Part shown: positions 35,005 through 43,896 of the stretch, piece after piece | Position numbering within the stretch: position 1 is the first letter of the stretch | How the letters are laid out: each line of letters starts with the position of its first letter | NCBI RefSeq assembly: GCF_003148495.1 | Contig: NZ_QGGH01000001.1 | Span: 1,198,347-1,262,346, forward strand | Source of the DNA: Mesorhizobium loti | Lineage (GTDB): Bacteria > Pseudomonadota > Alphaproteobacteria > Rhizobiales > Rhizobiaceae | Direction: 5' to 3' | DNA length: 64,000 bases | Translations under genes and position numbers: made by a program | The notes under the pieces: generated by a model | The model's input: only the letters and a program-made list of their open reading frames with translations | The model's database searches: none | Told to the model about the DNA's origin: nothing

Positions 35005-36033
35005 ATGGCTATGAAGAAAATCGGTTTCCTGTCATTCGGGCACTGGACGCCCTCGTCGCAATCGCAAGTGCGCTCGGCTTCGGACGCGCTTTTGCAATCC
35101 ATCGATCTCGCCGTCGCGGCCGAGCAGCTGGGCGCGGACGGGGCGTACTTCCGCGTGCATCATTTCGCCCGCCAGCTCGCTTCGCCATTCCCGCTGCTGG
35201 CGGCCGTCGGCGCCAAGACCAGCCGCATCGAGATCGGCACCGCCGTCATCGACATGCGCTACGAGAATCCGCTCTATATGGCCGAGGATGCGGGTGCCGC
35301 CGACATCATCGCCGGTGGCCGCCTGCAGCTTGGCATCAGCCGTGGTTCGCCCGAGCAGGTGATCGATGGCTGGCGCTACTTCGGCTACGTGCCGCCGGAC
35401 GACAAGAGCGACGCCGACATGGCGCGGCATCACGCCGAGGTCTTCCTCGAGACGCTGCGCGGCGAGGGGTTCGCCCAACCCAATCCGCGGCCAATGTTCC
35501 CCAATCCACCCGGCCTCTTGCGCCTCGAGCCGCATTCGGAGGGTTTGCGCGAGCGGATCTGGTGGGGGGCGGCCACCAATGCCACGTCGGAATGGGCGGC
35601 GAAGCTTGGCATGAACCTGCAAAGCTCGACGCTCAAATTCGACGAGAGCGGCAAGCCGTTCCACATCCAGCAGGCCGAGCAGATCCGCATCTATCGCGAG
35701 GCCTGGAAGGCGGCCGGTCACAAGCGTGAGCCGCGCGTCTCGGTCAGCCGCAGCATCTTTGCGCTGGTCGACGATCGCGACCGCGCCTATTTCGGACGCG
35801 GCAATGAGAGCCGCGACCAGATCGGCTTCATCGAGGAGAACACCAAGGCGATCTTCGGGCGCAGCTACGCGGCCGAGCCGGATGTGCTGATCAAGGAATT
35901 GGCGCAGGACGAAGCGATCACTGAGGCCGACACGCTGCTGCTCACCGTGCCCAACCAACTCGGCGTCGACTACAATGCGCATGTCATCGAGGCGATCCTG
36001 ACCCATGTCGCGCCGGCGCTGGGCTGGCGCTGA
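35005..36033 (+). CDS. Luciferase-like FMN-dependent monooxygenase (LLM class), second copy
   Basis: 342 residues; the ATG at 35005 or the one two codons later may be used. The protein begins KKIGFLSFGHW and has RIEIGTAVIDMRYENPLYMAEDAGAADIIAGGRLQLGISRGSPEQ-type LLM elements around residues 70-115. It belongs to a different LLM subgroup from the 29292 protein. It follows the importer by 63 bases and probably acts on the same compound or a downstream product; a flavin reductase partner is not visible. Confidence 0.87.
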   Translation: MAMKKIGFLSFGHWTPSSQSQVRSASDALLQSIDLAVAAEQLGADGAYFRVHHFARQLASPFPLLAAVGAKTSRIEIGTAVIDMRYENPLYMAEDAGAADIIAGGRLQLGISRGSPEQVIDGWRYFGYVPPDDKSDADMARHHAEVFLETLRGEGFAQPNPRPMFPNPPGLLRLEPHSEGLRERIWWGAATNATSEWAAKLGMNLQSSTLKFDESGKPFHIQQAEQIRIYREAWKAAGHKREPRVSVSRSIFALVDDRDRAYFGRGNESRDQIGFIEENTKAIFGRSYAAEPDVLIKELAQDEAITEADTLLLTVPNQLGVDYNAHVIEAILTHVAPALGWR

Positions 36034-36074
36034 CGCCGGATCGATCAAGGCGAATAGTTCCAGGGAGGTACACC

Positions 36075-36719
36075 GTGGCGAAGAAGGCTTTGATCGCCTG
36101 GGGCGGCTGGGAAGGCCACACACCGGAGCGCAGTGCGAAGATCGTTCGCACCCTGCTTGAGCGCAACGGCTTCGACGTCACGCTGGGCGAAGGCACGGCG
36201 ATGTTCGCCGATCCGCAGCTTGCTTCCTTCGATCTCATCGTGCCGGTCATCACGATGTCGACGATCGAGAAGGCCGAACTGCAGAACCTGACACTTGCCG
36301 TTCGCGGGGGAAGCGGGCTCGGCGGCTTTCACGGCACAATGGGCGACAGTTTTCGCAACGAGCCCGACTATCAGTTCATGACCGGCGGCCAATGGGTCGC
36401 GCATCCCGGCGACATCATCGACTACAGGGTCGCCGTCACCAGGCCTGACGACCCGATCACATCGGGCGTCAGTGATTTCGCCTACCGGTCGGAGCAGTAT
36501 TACATGCATGTCGATCCGAGCAACGAGGTGCTGGCCACGACCATTTTCACCGACGCGCATTTCCCCGGGATAGGCGGCGTTGTCATGCCGGTCGTCTGGA
36601 AGCGTCGCTATGGAGCGGGCAAGGTTTTCTACAGCGCTCTCGGGCACAATGCCGACGAGTTCGCGGTGCCGGAAATGGCCTTGATTGTCTCGCGCGGCCT
36701 TGTCTGGGCCGCCCGCTAG
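36075..36719 (+). CDS. ThuA-like (trehalose-utilisation family) protein
   Basis: 214 residues from a GTG at 36075 preceded by GGGAGG at six bases. The fold is class-I amidotransferase-like: KALIAWGGWEGHTPE at the start, GLGGFHGTMGD near 78 and KRRYGAGKVFYSALGHNADEF near 180. ThuA proteins are linked to sugar or disaccharide catabolism in rhizobia, but their reaction is poorly defined. It lies between a monooxygenase and an aldehyde dehydrogenase gene in an apparent operon. Confidence 0.85.
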   Translation: MAKKALIAWGGWEGHTPERSAKIVRTLLERNGFDVTLGEGTAMFADPQLASFDLIVPVITMSTIEKAELQNLTLAVRGGSGLGGFHGTMGDSFRNEPDYQFMTGGQWVAHPGDIIDYRVAVTRPDDPITSGVSDFAYRSEQYYMHVDPSNEVLATTIFTDAHFPGIGGVVMPVVWKRRYGAGKVFYSALGHNADEFAVPEMALIVSRGLVWAAR

Positions 36720-36736
36720 GTTTTGAGGACACGAGC

Positions 36737-38230
36737 ATGACCGTACCGGTGAGAGACTTGCCGCTGCACACGCCCATCGATGGCCGGCACCGCAAGATGC
36801 TGATCGACGGCCTCTGGTGCGATGCGCTCAGCGGCCGGACCTTCGAGACGCGCAACCCCGCCACCGGCGCTGTGATCGGCACCGTGCCGCTCTCCGATTC
36901 AGGCGATATCGACCTCGCGGTGGCGGCGGCCCGGCGCGCCTTCGACGGGCCGTGGAGCCGGTTCAAGCCCTATGAGCGCCAGGTGCTGCTGTTGAAGATC
37001 GCCGACCTGATGGAGCGCCATTGGGAGGAGATCGCGCTTTCCGACACCACGGATATGGGCATGCCCATCGTGCGCACGCTGGCCAACAAGAACCGCGTGC
37101 TCGGCATGCTGCGCTTCTATGCCGGCATGGCGACGTCGATCCATGGCCACACGATCGGCAATTCGCTGCCGGGGGAGATCATCTCCTATACGCGCAAGGA
37201 GCCGGTCGGCGTGGTCGGCGCGATCATTCCCTGGAATGCGCCGACCGCGGCGTCGATCTGGAAGATCGGTCCGGCGCTGGCGACCGGCTGCACCATCGTG
37301 CTGAAGCCTTCCGAGGAAGCGCCGCTGACGCCGCTGCTGATCGGCGCGCTGATGATGGAGGCCGGCGTGCCGCCCGGCGTCGTCAACGTCGTCACCGGTA
37401 CCGGTGCGGAGGCCGGCGCGCCGCTTGCCGCCCATATGGACGTCGACAAGATCGTCTTCACCGGCTCGACAGCAACCGGCCAGAACATCCTGCGTGCCTC
37501 AGCCGGCAACATGAAGCGCGTTTCGCTGGAGCTCGGCGGCAAGTCGCCGGTCATCGTCTGCACTGATGCCGATCTCGAACGGGCCGTGCCGATCGCGGCG
37601 ATGTCGGTGTTCGCCAATTCCGGCCAGATCTGCATCGCCGGCTCGCGGCTATTCGTCGAACGGCCGATCCATGACGAGTTCGTCGAACGGGTCTCTGCCT
37701 ATGCGGCGAAACTCAGGATCGGTGACGGCGCCGACCCCGAGACCGAGATCGGGCCGCTGATTTCGCTGAGGCAGCTCGAACGCGTCACCGGTTTCATCGA
37801 AGACGGCACCAGGCAGGGCGCCAGGCTGGTCACCGGCGGCAACCGCATCACCGAAGGTGCGCTTGGGTCAGGCAACTTCATCGCGCCGAGCGTCTTTTCC
37901 GGCGTCACCGACGACATGCGCATTGCCCGGGAAGAAATCTTCGGCCCGGTGATCTCGGCGCTGCCGTTCGACACGCTGGACGAGGTGGTGCGGCGCGGCA
38001 ACGACACGCCTTATGGGCTGGGCGCCGGCGTCTTCACCCGCGACCTCGGCAAGGCGCACCAACTGGCCAACCGCCTGCGCGCCGGCTCGGTCTGGGTCAA
38101 CACCTATCACGCGATCGACCCGGCGGTGCCCTTCGGCGGCTACAAGATGAGCGGCTACGGACGCGAGGGCGGGGCGGAGCATCTCGACGAATATCTCAAC
38201 ACGAAAGGCGTGTGGATCAGGACGGATTGA
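36737..38230 (+). CDS. NAD(P)-dependent aldehyde dehydrogenase
   Basis: 497 residues, normal family length. The catalytic glutamate lies in LELGGKSP near 258 and the catalytic cysteine in SGQICIAGSR near 298; PWNAPTAASIWKIGPALATG near 165 is the cofactor region. It is most like betaine/phenylacetaldehyde-type ALDHs. It is likely to oxidise the aldehyde released by one of the monooxygenases in the same cluster. Confidence 0.93.
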   Translation: MTVPVRDLPLHTPIDGRHRKMLIDGLWCDALSGRTFETRNPATGAVIGTVPLSDSGDIDLAVAAARRAFDGPWSRFKPYERQVLLLKIADLMERHWEEIALSDTTDMGMPIVRTLANKNRVLGMLRFYAGMATSIHGHTIGNSLPGEIISYTRKEPVGVVGAIIPWNAPTAASIWKIGPALATGCTIVLKPSEEAPLTPLLIGALMMEAGVPPGVVNVVTGTGAEAGAPLAAHMDVDKIVFTGSTATGQNILRASAGNMKRVSLELGGKSPVIVCTDADLERAVPIAAMSVFANSGQICIAGSRLFVERPIHDEFVERVSAYAAKLRIGDGADPETEIGPLISLRQLERVTGFIEDGTRQGARLVTGGNRITEGALGSGNFIAPSVFSGVTDDMRIAREEIFGPVISALPFDTLDEVVRRGNDTPYGLGAGVFTRDLGKAHQLANRLRAGSVWVNTYHAIDPAVPFGGYKMSGYGREGGAEHLDEYLNTKGVWIRTD

Positions 38231-38261
38231 GAGGGGCGGAATTTTGCCGGTGGCGCTCTAT

Positions 38262-38422
38262 GGCGCCCCCTTTGTCCTGCCGGACATCTCCCCCACGAGG
38301 GGGGAGATCGGCCGTCACCGCGACCTTCGCCAATCTTCGGCCTAGCAGGAAGAGAGCCGGCGCCGAAACTGCCAATCTCCCCACCCGTGGGGGAGATGTC
38401 CGGCAGGACAGAGGGGGGCGCC
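38262..38422. repeat. Long imperfect inverted repeat between convergent genes
   Basis: The left arm begins GGCGCCCCC and continues with TGTCCTGCCGGACATCTCCC; the same sequence returns in reverse complement at the right end, finishing at 38422. Each arm is about 45 bases and has an inner smaller hairpin. From memory it resembles a palindromic repeat scattered in Mesorhizobium genomes. Located between the convergent aldehyde dehydrogenase and amidase genes, it may also terminate both. Confidence 0.7.
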
Positions 38423-38462
38423 ACAGAACTCGACGTTTGTTGCTGGTTTCTTCCCGCTCCGC

Positions 38463-40484
38463 TCACCCGATGCCGCCGGTGACCGCGTAGACGCCAGCCG
38501 TCCGCCCATCCTCCAAGCGCACCACCGCTGTCACGATCGAGCCATAAGAGCCGCGCCAGGCGCTGTGGGACCGCTGATGCTCCGCGGCCGGGACGAGGGC
38601 ATGCCCGCTGAAGCGCTGGCCGCTCCGCTGCAGCGCGACGGCCTCTCCGTTGACATGCACCTTGACGCTGGCCGCCTCAGTTGCCTCGCCGGGCAGGTTG
38701 AGCGTGATGACGATCTCTTGCTGATCACCGGAAGGTCGCGTCTCGGCGGCAAGCGTGATGGTGAGCGCCGGCGCCTTGCCGTCACCCGCCCTGCCAGCGC
38801 GGCCCGCAAACACATCGTCGGGCAGTTCGGGCGTGCGCGGGGGGCGCGTGCGACGCTGACTGGACTGTTCGAAATCGCCGGCTATGCGCAGCAGCCTTTC
38901 GTCGTCATAGGCCTTGCCGGCGAAGGTCAGGCCGACCGGCATGCCGATATCGGCCATCGTGCCCATCGGCACGGTGACGGTCGGGATGCCGAAATGGCGC
39001 CAGACCAGATTGCCGTTGGCGACCCAGGTGCCGTTGCGCCAGGCAAGCGCTGCGGACGCCTCGTTGATATCGGCATCGGCCGGCCCGACATCGGCGGCGG
39101 CGGGCAGCATCACGGCGTCGATGCCCTGCGTGTCCAGCCAGTCCTCGAAGTCGATCCGCCTCGTCGCTTCCAGCCCCTTCAGGCCTTCTTCGAGCGTTGG
39201 AATGTCAGTGAAAGGCGTGACGCCGGCTCGCGCCCGCTCGACATATTCTCTGAGATCGAAGCCGCCCTCATAGCGGTCGGGCAGCGTGCCGGGCGGTTGC
39301 GGGAAGATCTTTGGGCCATCGACCGAAACGAGATCGGGCAACGCCGGGTCGGCATTGGCGCGCAAAAAATCGTCCCAGCCCCAGATGCAGAGATCCCAGA
39401 GCTCGCGCTCGGCGAAGTCCTGCGGCACCAGCCCGCGCTCGACCATGCCGCGCGCGCCGGGGCGGTCGCGTTCGTAGTTGGAGACGACGGGAAAATCGAC
39501 CTCGACCACCTCGGCACCAAGCCGCTTCAGGTCGGCCGCCGCCTGCTCCCACAGGGTAAGCACCGAGGCCCGGGTTTCGATCGGCTTGTCGGTCTCGCTG
39601 TCGCGGCCGATATACATTCTGGGCACGCCGAGCCGCATACCTTTCAGCGACCCCGCCAGTGTGAGACCGGTATAGCGTGGCGGCCGCACGTCGGAGCTTT
39701 TCGGCAACTTGACCCAGGGCTGCGCGCGCCAGAAATCGCCTCGCGTCACGGGGTCGTCGGCGACGATCACGTCGAGCAGTTCGAGCATGTCGGGCACGCT
39801 GCGCGTATGCGGCACCACGACATCCATGGTCGGCACCAGCGGCCAGTTGCCGCGCACCGAGATGACGCCGCGCGACGGCGTGTAGGCGACCAGCGCGTTG
39901 TTGGTGGCCGGCGCGCGTCCGGACGACCAGGTTTCTTCGCCAAGCCCGAAGGCGCAGAAGCTGGCCGCTGTCGCCGTGCCGGAGCCGTTCGACGAGCCCG
40001 ATGCGAAGGCGGCGGTCAGATAGTCGGTGTTGTAAGGGCTTTCGGCGCGGCCATAGACGCCGCGCTGCATGCCGCCATTGGCCATCGGCGGCATGTTGGT
40101 GAGGCCGATCAGCACCGCGCCGCCGGCGCGCAGCCGGGCGATGGTGAAGGCGTTCTCATTGGCGACGAGATGTTCGAAGGCCGGCGAACCAGCAGCGACC
40201 GTCAGCCCGGCGACCTTGTAGCTGTCCTTGGCGGTGTAGGGGATGCCGTCGAGCGGCCCGAGCACAGCACCGTTGCGGCGGCGCTGGTCGGAGGTGGCGG
40301 CCTCCTCGAACATATCGGGGTTGAGCACCGGAACGGCGTTGAGAGCGATGCCGTGCCGGTCGAAATGCGCGATGCGCCTTAGATAGGCTCCGACCAGTTC
40401 GACGCTGGTGACTGTGCCATTGTCGAGCGCGCGGCGCAGTTGGTCGATCGTCGCTTCGACGAGATGAAGGCCGGCATCGGTCAT
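38463..40484 (-). CDS. Amidase-signature enzyme with C-terminal extension
   Basis: 673 residues from the ATG at 40484, which has GGGA upstream; an ATG at 40511 would add nine residues. The catalytic lysine is in YTAKDSY near 85 and the serine-rich motif is GSSNGSGTATAASF near 165, both as in the amidase signature family. About 110 residues after the amidase core form a beta-rich tail that I do not recognise. It could hydrolyse an amide made or exposed by the neighbouring monooxygenases. Convergent with the aldehyde dehydrogenase. Confidence 0.88.
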   Translation of the reverse strand: MTDAGLHLVEATIDQLRRALDNGTVTSVELVGAYLRRIAHFDRHGIALNAVPVLNPDMFEEAATSDQRRRNGAVLGPLDGIPYTAKDSYKVAGLTVAAGSPAFEHLVANENAFTIARLRAGGAVLIGLTNMPPMANGGMQRGVYGRAESPYNTDYLTAAFASGSSNGSGTATAASFCAFGLGEETWSSGRAPATNNALVAYTPSRGVISVRGNWPLVPTMDVVVPHTRSVPDMLELLDVIVADDPVTRGDFWRAQPWVKLPKSSDVRPPRYTGLTLAGSLKGMRLGVPRMYIGRDSETDKPIETRASVLTLWEQAAADLKRLGAEVVEVDFPVVSNYERDRPGARGMVERGLVPQDFAERELWDLCIWGWDDFLRANADPALPDLVSVDGPKIFPQPPGTLPDRYEGGFDLREYVERARAGVTPFTDIPTLEEGLKGLEATRRIDFEDWLDTQGIDAVMLPAAADVGPADADINEASAALAWRNGTWVANGNLVWRHFGIPTVTVPMGTMADIGMPVGLTFAGKAYDDERLLRIAGDFEQSSQRRTRPPRTPELPDDVFAGRAGRAGDGKAPALTITLAAETRPSGDQQEIVITLNLPGEATEAASVKVHVNGEAVALQRSGQRFSGHALVPAAEHQRSHSAWRGSYGSIVTAVVRLEDGRTAGVYAVTGGIG

Positions 40485-40567
40485 CGCTGGTCCCAAATTT
40501 CCACACACCATGGATGAGCGAGGCCGTTAGCTTCGGCAAGGGCCTATTGCGGTCTTCGTTGGAACTT

Positions 40568-40597
40568 TTGTCCGGCTGGCGATTTTGGATGTATGAT
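40568..40597 (+). promoter_or_regulatory. Candidate promoter of the small secreted-protein gene
   Basis: TTGTCC at 40568-40573 and TATGAT at 40592-40597 are separated by 18 bases and match the consensus in four and five of six positions. They lie 33 bases upstream of the preferred start at 40630. Confidence 0.4.
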
Positions 40598-40629
40598 GCG
40601 ATTCCGGAATGGCCAGGAGGGTGTTGCCG

Positions 40630-40905
40630 ATGACCACGAAATGCGTTGCGATCCTAGCTCTCGCTCTCGTCATGGGCTCAAGCCTTTGCGCCCCGGCCTT
40701 CGCCGGCGACCGGCATCACGACCGCCGGGTCCAATCCGAACGCTACGTTCCCGCCGATGACGATCTCATCAACTTCCTGTTCGGCGGCCCGCGTTACTAC
40801 GATCAGCAGCTGTTCACGACGGCTGCTGGAGCCTGCTCCTACCATCGCGTCGGACCGGACGCGAATGCGTTGAACAAGATCAACGATCATCACTGCGGTA
40901 AGTAG
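40630..40905 (+). CDS. Small secreted hypothetical protein
   Basis: 91 residues from the ATG at 40630, nine bases after AGGAGG. A signal peptide is clear (CVAILALALVMGSSLCAPAFAG), leaving a mature part of about 66 residues rich in His, Asp and Tyr with two cysteines (ACSYH and HHCGK) that could form a disulfide. I do not recognise a family. Its stop lies one base before an octamer tandem repeat. Confidence 0.65.
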   Translation: MTTKCVAILALALVMGSSLCAPAFAGDRHHDRRVQSERYVPADDDLINFLFGGPRYYDQQLFTTAAGACSYHRVGPDANALNKINDHHCGK

Positions 40906-40906
40906 C

Positions 40907-40977
40907 CAGTAGGGCAGTAGGGCAGTAGGGCAGTAGGGCAGTAGGGCAGTAGGGCAGTAGGGCAGTAGGGCAGTAGG
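40907..40977. repeat. Tandem octamer repeat, about nine copies
   Basis: The unit CAGTAGGG is repeated eight times without error and a ninth copy has seven of eight bases. It fills the space between the convergent small secreted-protein gene and the Gfo/Idh/MocA gene. Such a perfect microsatellite is prone to copy-number change by slippage, but it is outside both reading frames. Confidence 0.95.
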
Positions 40978-40984
40978 CTGCGCC

Positions 40985-42070
40985 TCAACGCTGGCCGCTC
41001 TCCTTCATCCGCTCGATGATCTCGGCCATCAGCGCCAGGTCGCGGCGTGAATCGGCGAGGTCGGTCAGCGGCTTCGTGCCTTCGGTGATGTGGCGGTGGA
41101 AAATCTCCAGTTCGTTGGAGAAGGCGTCGCCATAGAGCGGGCCGAAGGTTTTCGTCACCGGGCCGAGCGGGCCGGCATCGGTGACTTCCAGACGCGTCGG
41201 CAGGCTGCGGATGTAGGGCGTGTCGTAGAGGATGCGCACGCGTCTGGTGTTGGAGCGCACCTCGATCATGGCGTCGAACAGGCCGAGATCGTCGACCACT
41301 GCGTCATACAGACAAGCGAAATGGCCGTAGTCGAAAGTGATGCTGGTGTTGGCGCCGCCATTGGTGCGGTGCGCGGCTAGCACGCGTGCCGGCTCGCCGA
41401 TCAGCCCGCGCATCGCCGAAATGTGGTGCGAGGAAAGCGCCGTCAGGCCGCGATAGGCGCGTACCAGATCGGCCGGTGCGTCGGCGCCGACCACTTCGCG
41501 GATCAGCGCGTCGCGTTCCTTGGCGCCACGCGCCAGCAGGGCAGGGTCGATATCCCTGGGATAGAGGACGTTCTGGCTCTTCTTGAGAAAATGCCGGCCT
41601 TCCGAGATCAGGTCGAAGATGCGGACATGGGTGATGTCGGCGAAGGCAGGCAACTCGTCCCTGGCCGCCAGATAGGCCGGCGCGTAGCGGCGCATATAGC
41701 CAACGAACAGGGTTTTTTCGTAGCCCGGCATCAGCACCAGCAGATCGTCGATCTCGCGCACCGTCAGGCAAGCGGGCTTTTCCAGCAGGATGTGCTTGTT
41801 GGCAGCAATCGCCGCGCGCACGAAGCGGCTGTGGGTGTCGTCGGACGACAGCACGAACACCGCGTCGATGTCGGGCGAATTGATCAGCGCCTCGGCCGTC
41901 TCGAAAGCCTTTGCCGTCGGATGTTGCGACGTGCACAGCGCCACCAGGCTCGGCGACACGTCGTACACGCCCGCGACCACCCAGCGCTCCCGCTGATCGC
42001 TCAGCACCGGCAGATGGATCGACTGCGCGACCTCTCCAAGACCGACAAGCCCGACACGAATTGGTGCCAC
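40985..42070 (-). CDS. Gfo/Idh/MocA-family oxidoreductase
   Basis: 361 residues. The nucleotide-binding motif GLVGLGEVAQSIHLPVL is at residues 7-23, and LLEKPACLTVREIDDLL near 95 is the usual EKP element. Family members oxidise or reduce sugars, inositols or sugar derivatives with NAD(P). It is encoded downstream of a sugar importer on the same strand, 63 bases after the ATPase gene, so it probably processes the imported sugar. Confidence 0.9.
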   Translation of the reverse strand: MAPIRVGLVGLGEVAQSIHLPVLSDQRERWVVAGVYDVSPSLVALCTSQHPTAKAFETAEALINSPDIDAVFVLSSDDTHSRFVRAAIAANKHILLEKPACLTVREIDDLLVLMPGYEKTLFVGYMRRYAPAYLAARDELPAFADITHVRIFDLISEGRHFLKKSQNVLYPRDIDPALLARGAKERDALIREVVGADAPADLVRAYRGLTALSSHHISAMRGLIGEPARVLAAHRTNGGANTSITFDYGHFACLYDAVVDDLGLFDAMIEVRSNTRRVRILYDTPYIRSLPTRLEVTDAGPLGPVTKTFGPLYGDAFSNELEIFHRHITEGTKPLTDLADSRRDLALMAEIIERMKESGQR

Positions 42071-42133
42071 TCGTAAACTCCCTTTGATTTCAAGTCTCGG
42101 GCTGGCCAGGACGGCCAGCTGTTGATTGACCGA

Positions 42134-42898
42134 TCAGGCCGCGCCGGTGACCAGCGCGACGAGCTCGTTGCCTGACGTTTCCGAGGCACGCACGGTCGCT
42201 GCCATCTTTCCCGCCCGCATTACCCAGATCTGGTCGGACAGACGGCGGACCTGATCGAAATTGTGGCTGACCAGGATGACGCTGACGGACTGCTCGCGCA
42301 GGCGCCGGATCAGCGCCTCGACATTGGCCGTTTCCTGCACGCCGAGCGCCGCCGTCGGTTCGTCCATCACCACCAGCTTGGCGCCGGAGCCGACGGCGCG
42401 GCAGATCGAGATCGCCTGCCGCTGGCCGCCCGACAGGCGCCGCACCCGTTGGTTGATCGACGGCACGTTGATCGACAGCCGCGACAGCATGGAACGGGCC
42501 TCGCGTTTCATCGCCTTGCGGTCGAGGAAAGCGAAGGGGCCGATGCGGCGCACGATCTCGCGGTTGAGGAACAGGTTCTGCGCCACCGTCAGTTCGTCGA
42601 TCAGCGCCAGGTTCTGGTGCACGGTCTCGATGCCGGCCTTGCGCGCCTCGTCGGGGTTGGCGAAGGGCCGCGCCCTTCCGTCGAAGAACAAATTGCCGGC
42701 GTCCGGCTGATGCACGCCGACCAGGCTGCGGATCAGCGTCGACTTGCCGGCGCCATTGTCGCCGATGACGGCGGTGACTTCGCCGCGACGGGCCTGGAAG
42801 GCGACGTCGGTGAAGGCGCGGATGCCGCCGAAATGCTTGCTCAGCCCTTCGCAGGCGATGATCGCCTCCGTGGCGGGGATGTGATGGGGAGCGCTCAT
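42134..42898 (-). CDS. Sugar ABC transporter ATP-binding protein, single NBD (FrcA-like)
   Basis: 254 residues, half the length of RbsA-type proteins. Walker A GDNGAGKST is near 43, signature LSGGQRQAIS near 145 and Walker B LVVMDEPTAALG near 166. The single domain resembles FrcA of the rhizobial fructose importer, which works as a homodimer. It overlaps the permease by four bases. Confidence 0.92.
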   Translation of the reverse strand: MSAPHHIPATEAIIACEGLSKHFGGIRAFTDVAFQARRGEVTAVIGDNGAGKSTLIRSLVGVHQPDAGNLFFDGRARPFANPDEARKAGIETVHQNLALIDELTVAQNLFLNREIVRRIGPFAFLDRKAMKREARSMLSRLSINVPSINQRVRRLSGGQRQAISICRAVGSGAKLVVMDEPTAALGVQETANVEALIRRLREQSVSVILVSHNFDQVRRLSDQIWVMRAGKMAATVRASETSGNELVALVTGAA

Positions 42899-43896
42899 TT
42901 CTGATACCGCATGATCAGCGCCGCCAGCACCACGATGGCGCCCACAGCAAGCGGTTGGTAGAAGGCCGACACGTTGAGCAAGGTCAGGCCGTTGACGAGT
43001 GCTGTGAGCATCAGCGCGCCGATCGCCGGCCCAAGAATGCTGGCGCGGCCGCCGAACAGGCTGACGCCGCCCAGCACCACCGCCGCCACTGAATTCAAGA
43101 GCAGGCTGGTGTTGATCTGCGGTTCGGCCGAGCCGATGCGGGCGACCAGAAGAATGGCCGCTATGCCGGCGCAGAAGCCCGAGACTGTATAGGCAGCGAT
43201 CTTGACCCGGTCGGTGCGGATGCCGAGCGCGCCGGCACTTTCGGCCTGGCCGCCGGTGGCCAGCAGATGCACCCCGAAGCGCGTGTGGTAGAGCGCGATA
43301 TGCGCGACGATGACGGCTGCGATCGCCACCCAGACCGGATAACCGAACGGTCCGAACGAGCCTGAGGCGAGCCTGAGCAGGAAGGTCGAGCCGACCATGG
43401 TCGGCTCGCCACCCGACAGGATGAGCCCAAGCCCGGTGATGCCCGACAGCGTACCGAGCGTCACCACGAAGTCGGGAATTTTGCCTGCGGTGATGATCAG
43501 GCCGTTGAGGAAGCCGACGGCGCTGGTGGCGAGAACCGCGAGCACGCAGGCGATGAAGATGCCGTAGCCGGCGGCGTTGACGAGGCCGAGGATGATGGCG
43601 CCGAGCATGACGGCGGCGGCCAGCGACAGGTCGATGCCCGAGGTGGCGATGACGAAGGTCTGGCCGATCGACAGCACGACCAGGATCGCCGCCGCCAGCA
43701 GCAGCGCCTGCAGGTTGGCGACGCTGAGAAAGACCGGCTGAGCGATGCCGAAGACGATGACGAGGCCGACCAGGCCGACGACGGATGCCCAGTCGGCCCA
43801 GAAGGAGGGATCGAGGAGGAGAGCCGCCAGGGAGGGACGGCTCTCCTCCGCACCCGCCGAATGGGCGGCGGGCGCGTTGTCTGCAGGTGTGCTCAC
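42895..43896 (-). CDS. Sugar ABC transporter permease (FrcC/RbsC-like)
   Basis: 333 residues from a GTG at 43896 that overlaps the stop of the binding-protein gene. About 40 polar residues precede the first span; then come SGIDLSLAAAVMLG near 115 and VLGGVSLFGGRASILGPAIGA near 285. A much longer open frame extends upstream, but it runs through the binding-protein gene in another frame and is not coding. Confidence 0.9.
   Translation of the reverse strand: MSTPADNAPAAHSAGAEESRPSLAALLLDPSFWADWASVVGLVGLVIVFGIAQPVFLSVANLQALLLAAAILVVLSIGQTFVIATSGIDLSLAAAVMLGAIILGLVNAAGYGIFIACVLAVLATSAVGFLNGLIITAGKIPDFVVTLGTLSGITGLGLILSGGEPTMVGSTFLLRLASGSFGPFGYPVWVAIAAVIVAHIALYHTRFGVHLLATGGQAESAGALGIRTDRVKIAAYTVSGFCAGIAAILLVARIGSAEPQINTSLLLNSVAAVVLGGVSLFGGRASILGPAIGALMLTALVNGLTLLNVSAFYQPLAVGAIVVLAALIMRYQK

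Noticed and set aside
38565..40382. 605-residue open frame on the plus strand
   Set aside because: Antisense to the amidase gene, which has catalytic motifs and normal composition.
40907..40977. Tandem repeat as a CRISPR array
   Set aside because: Units are eight bases long with no spacers and no cas genes are present.
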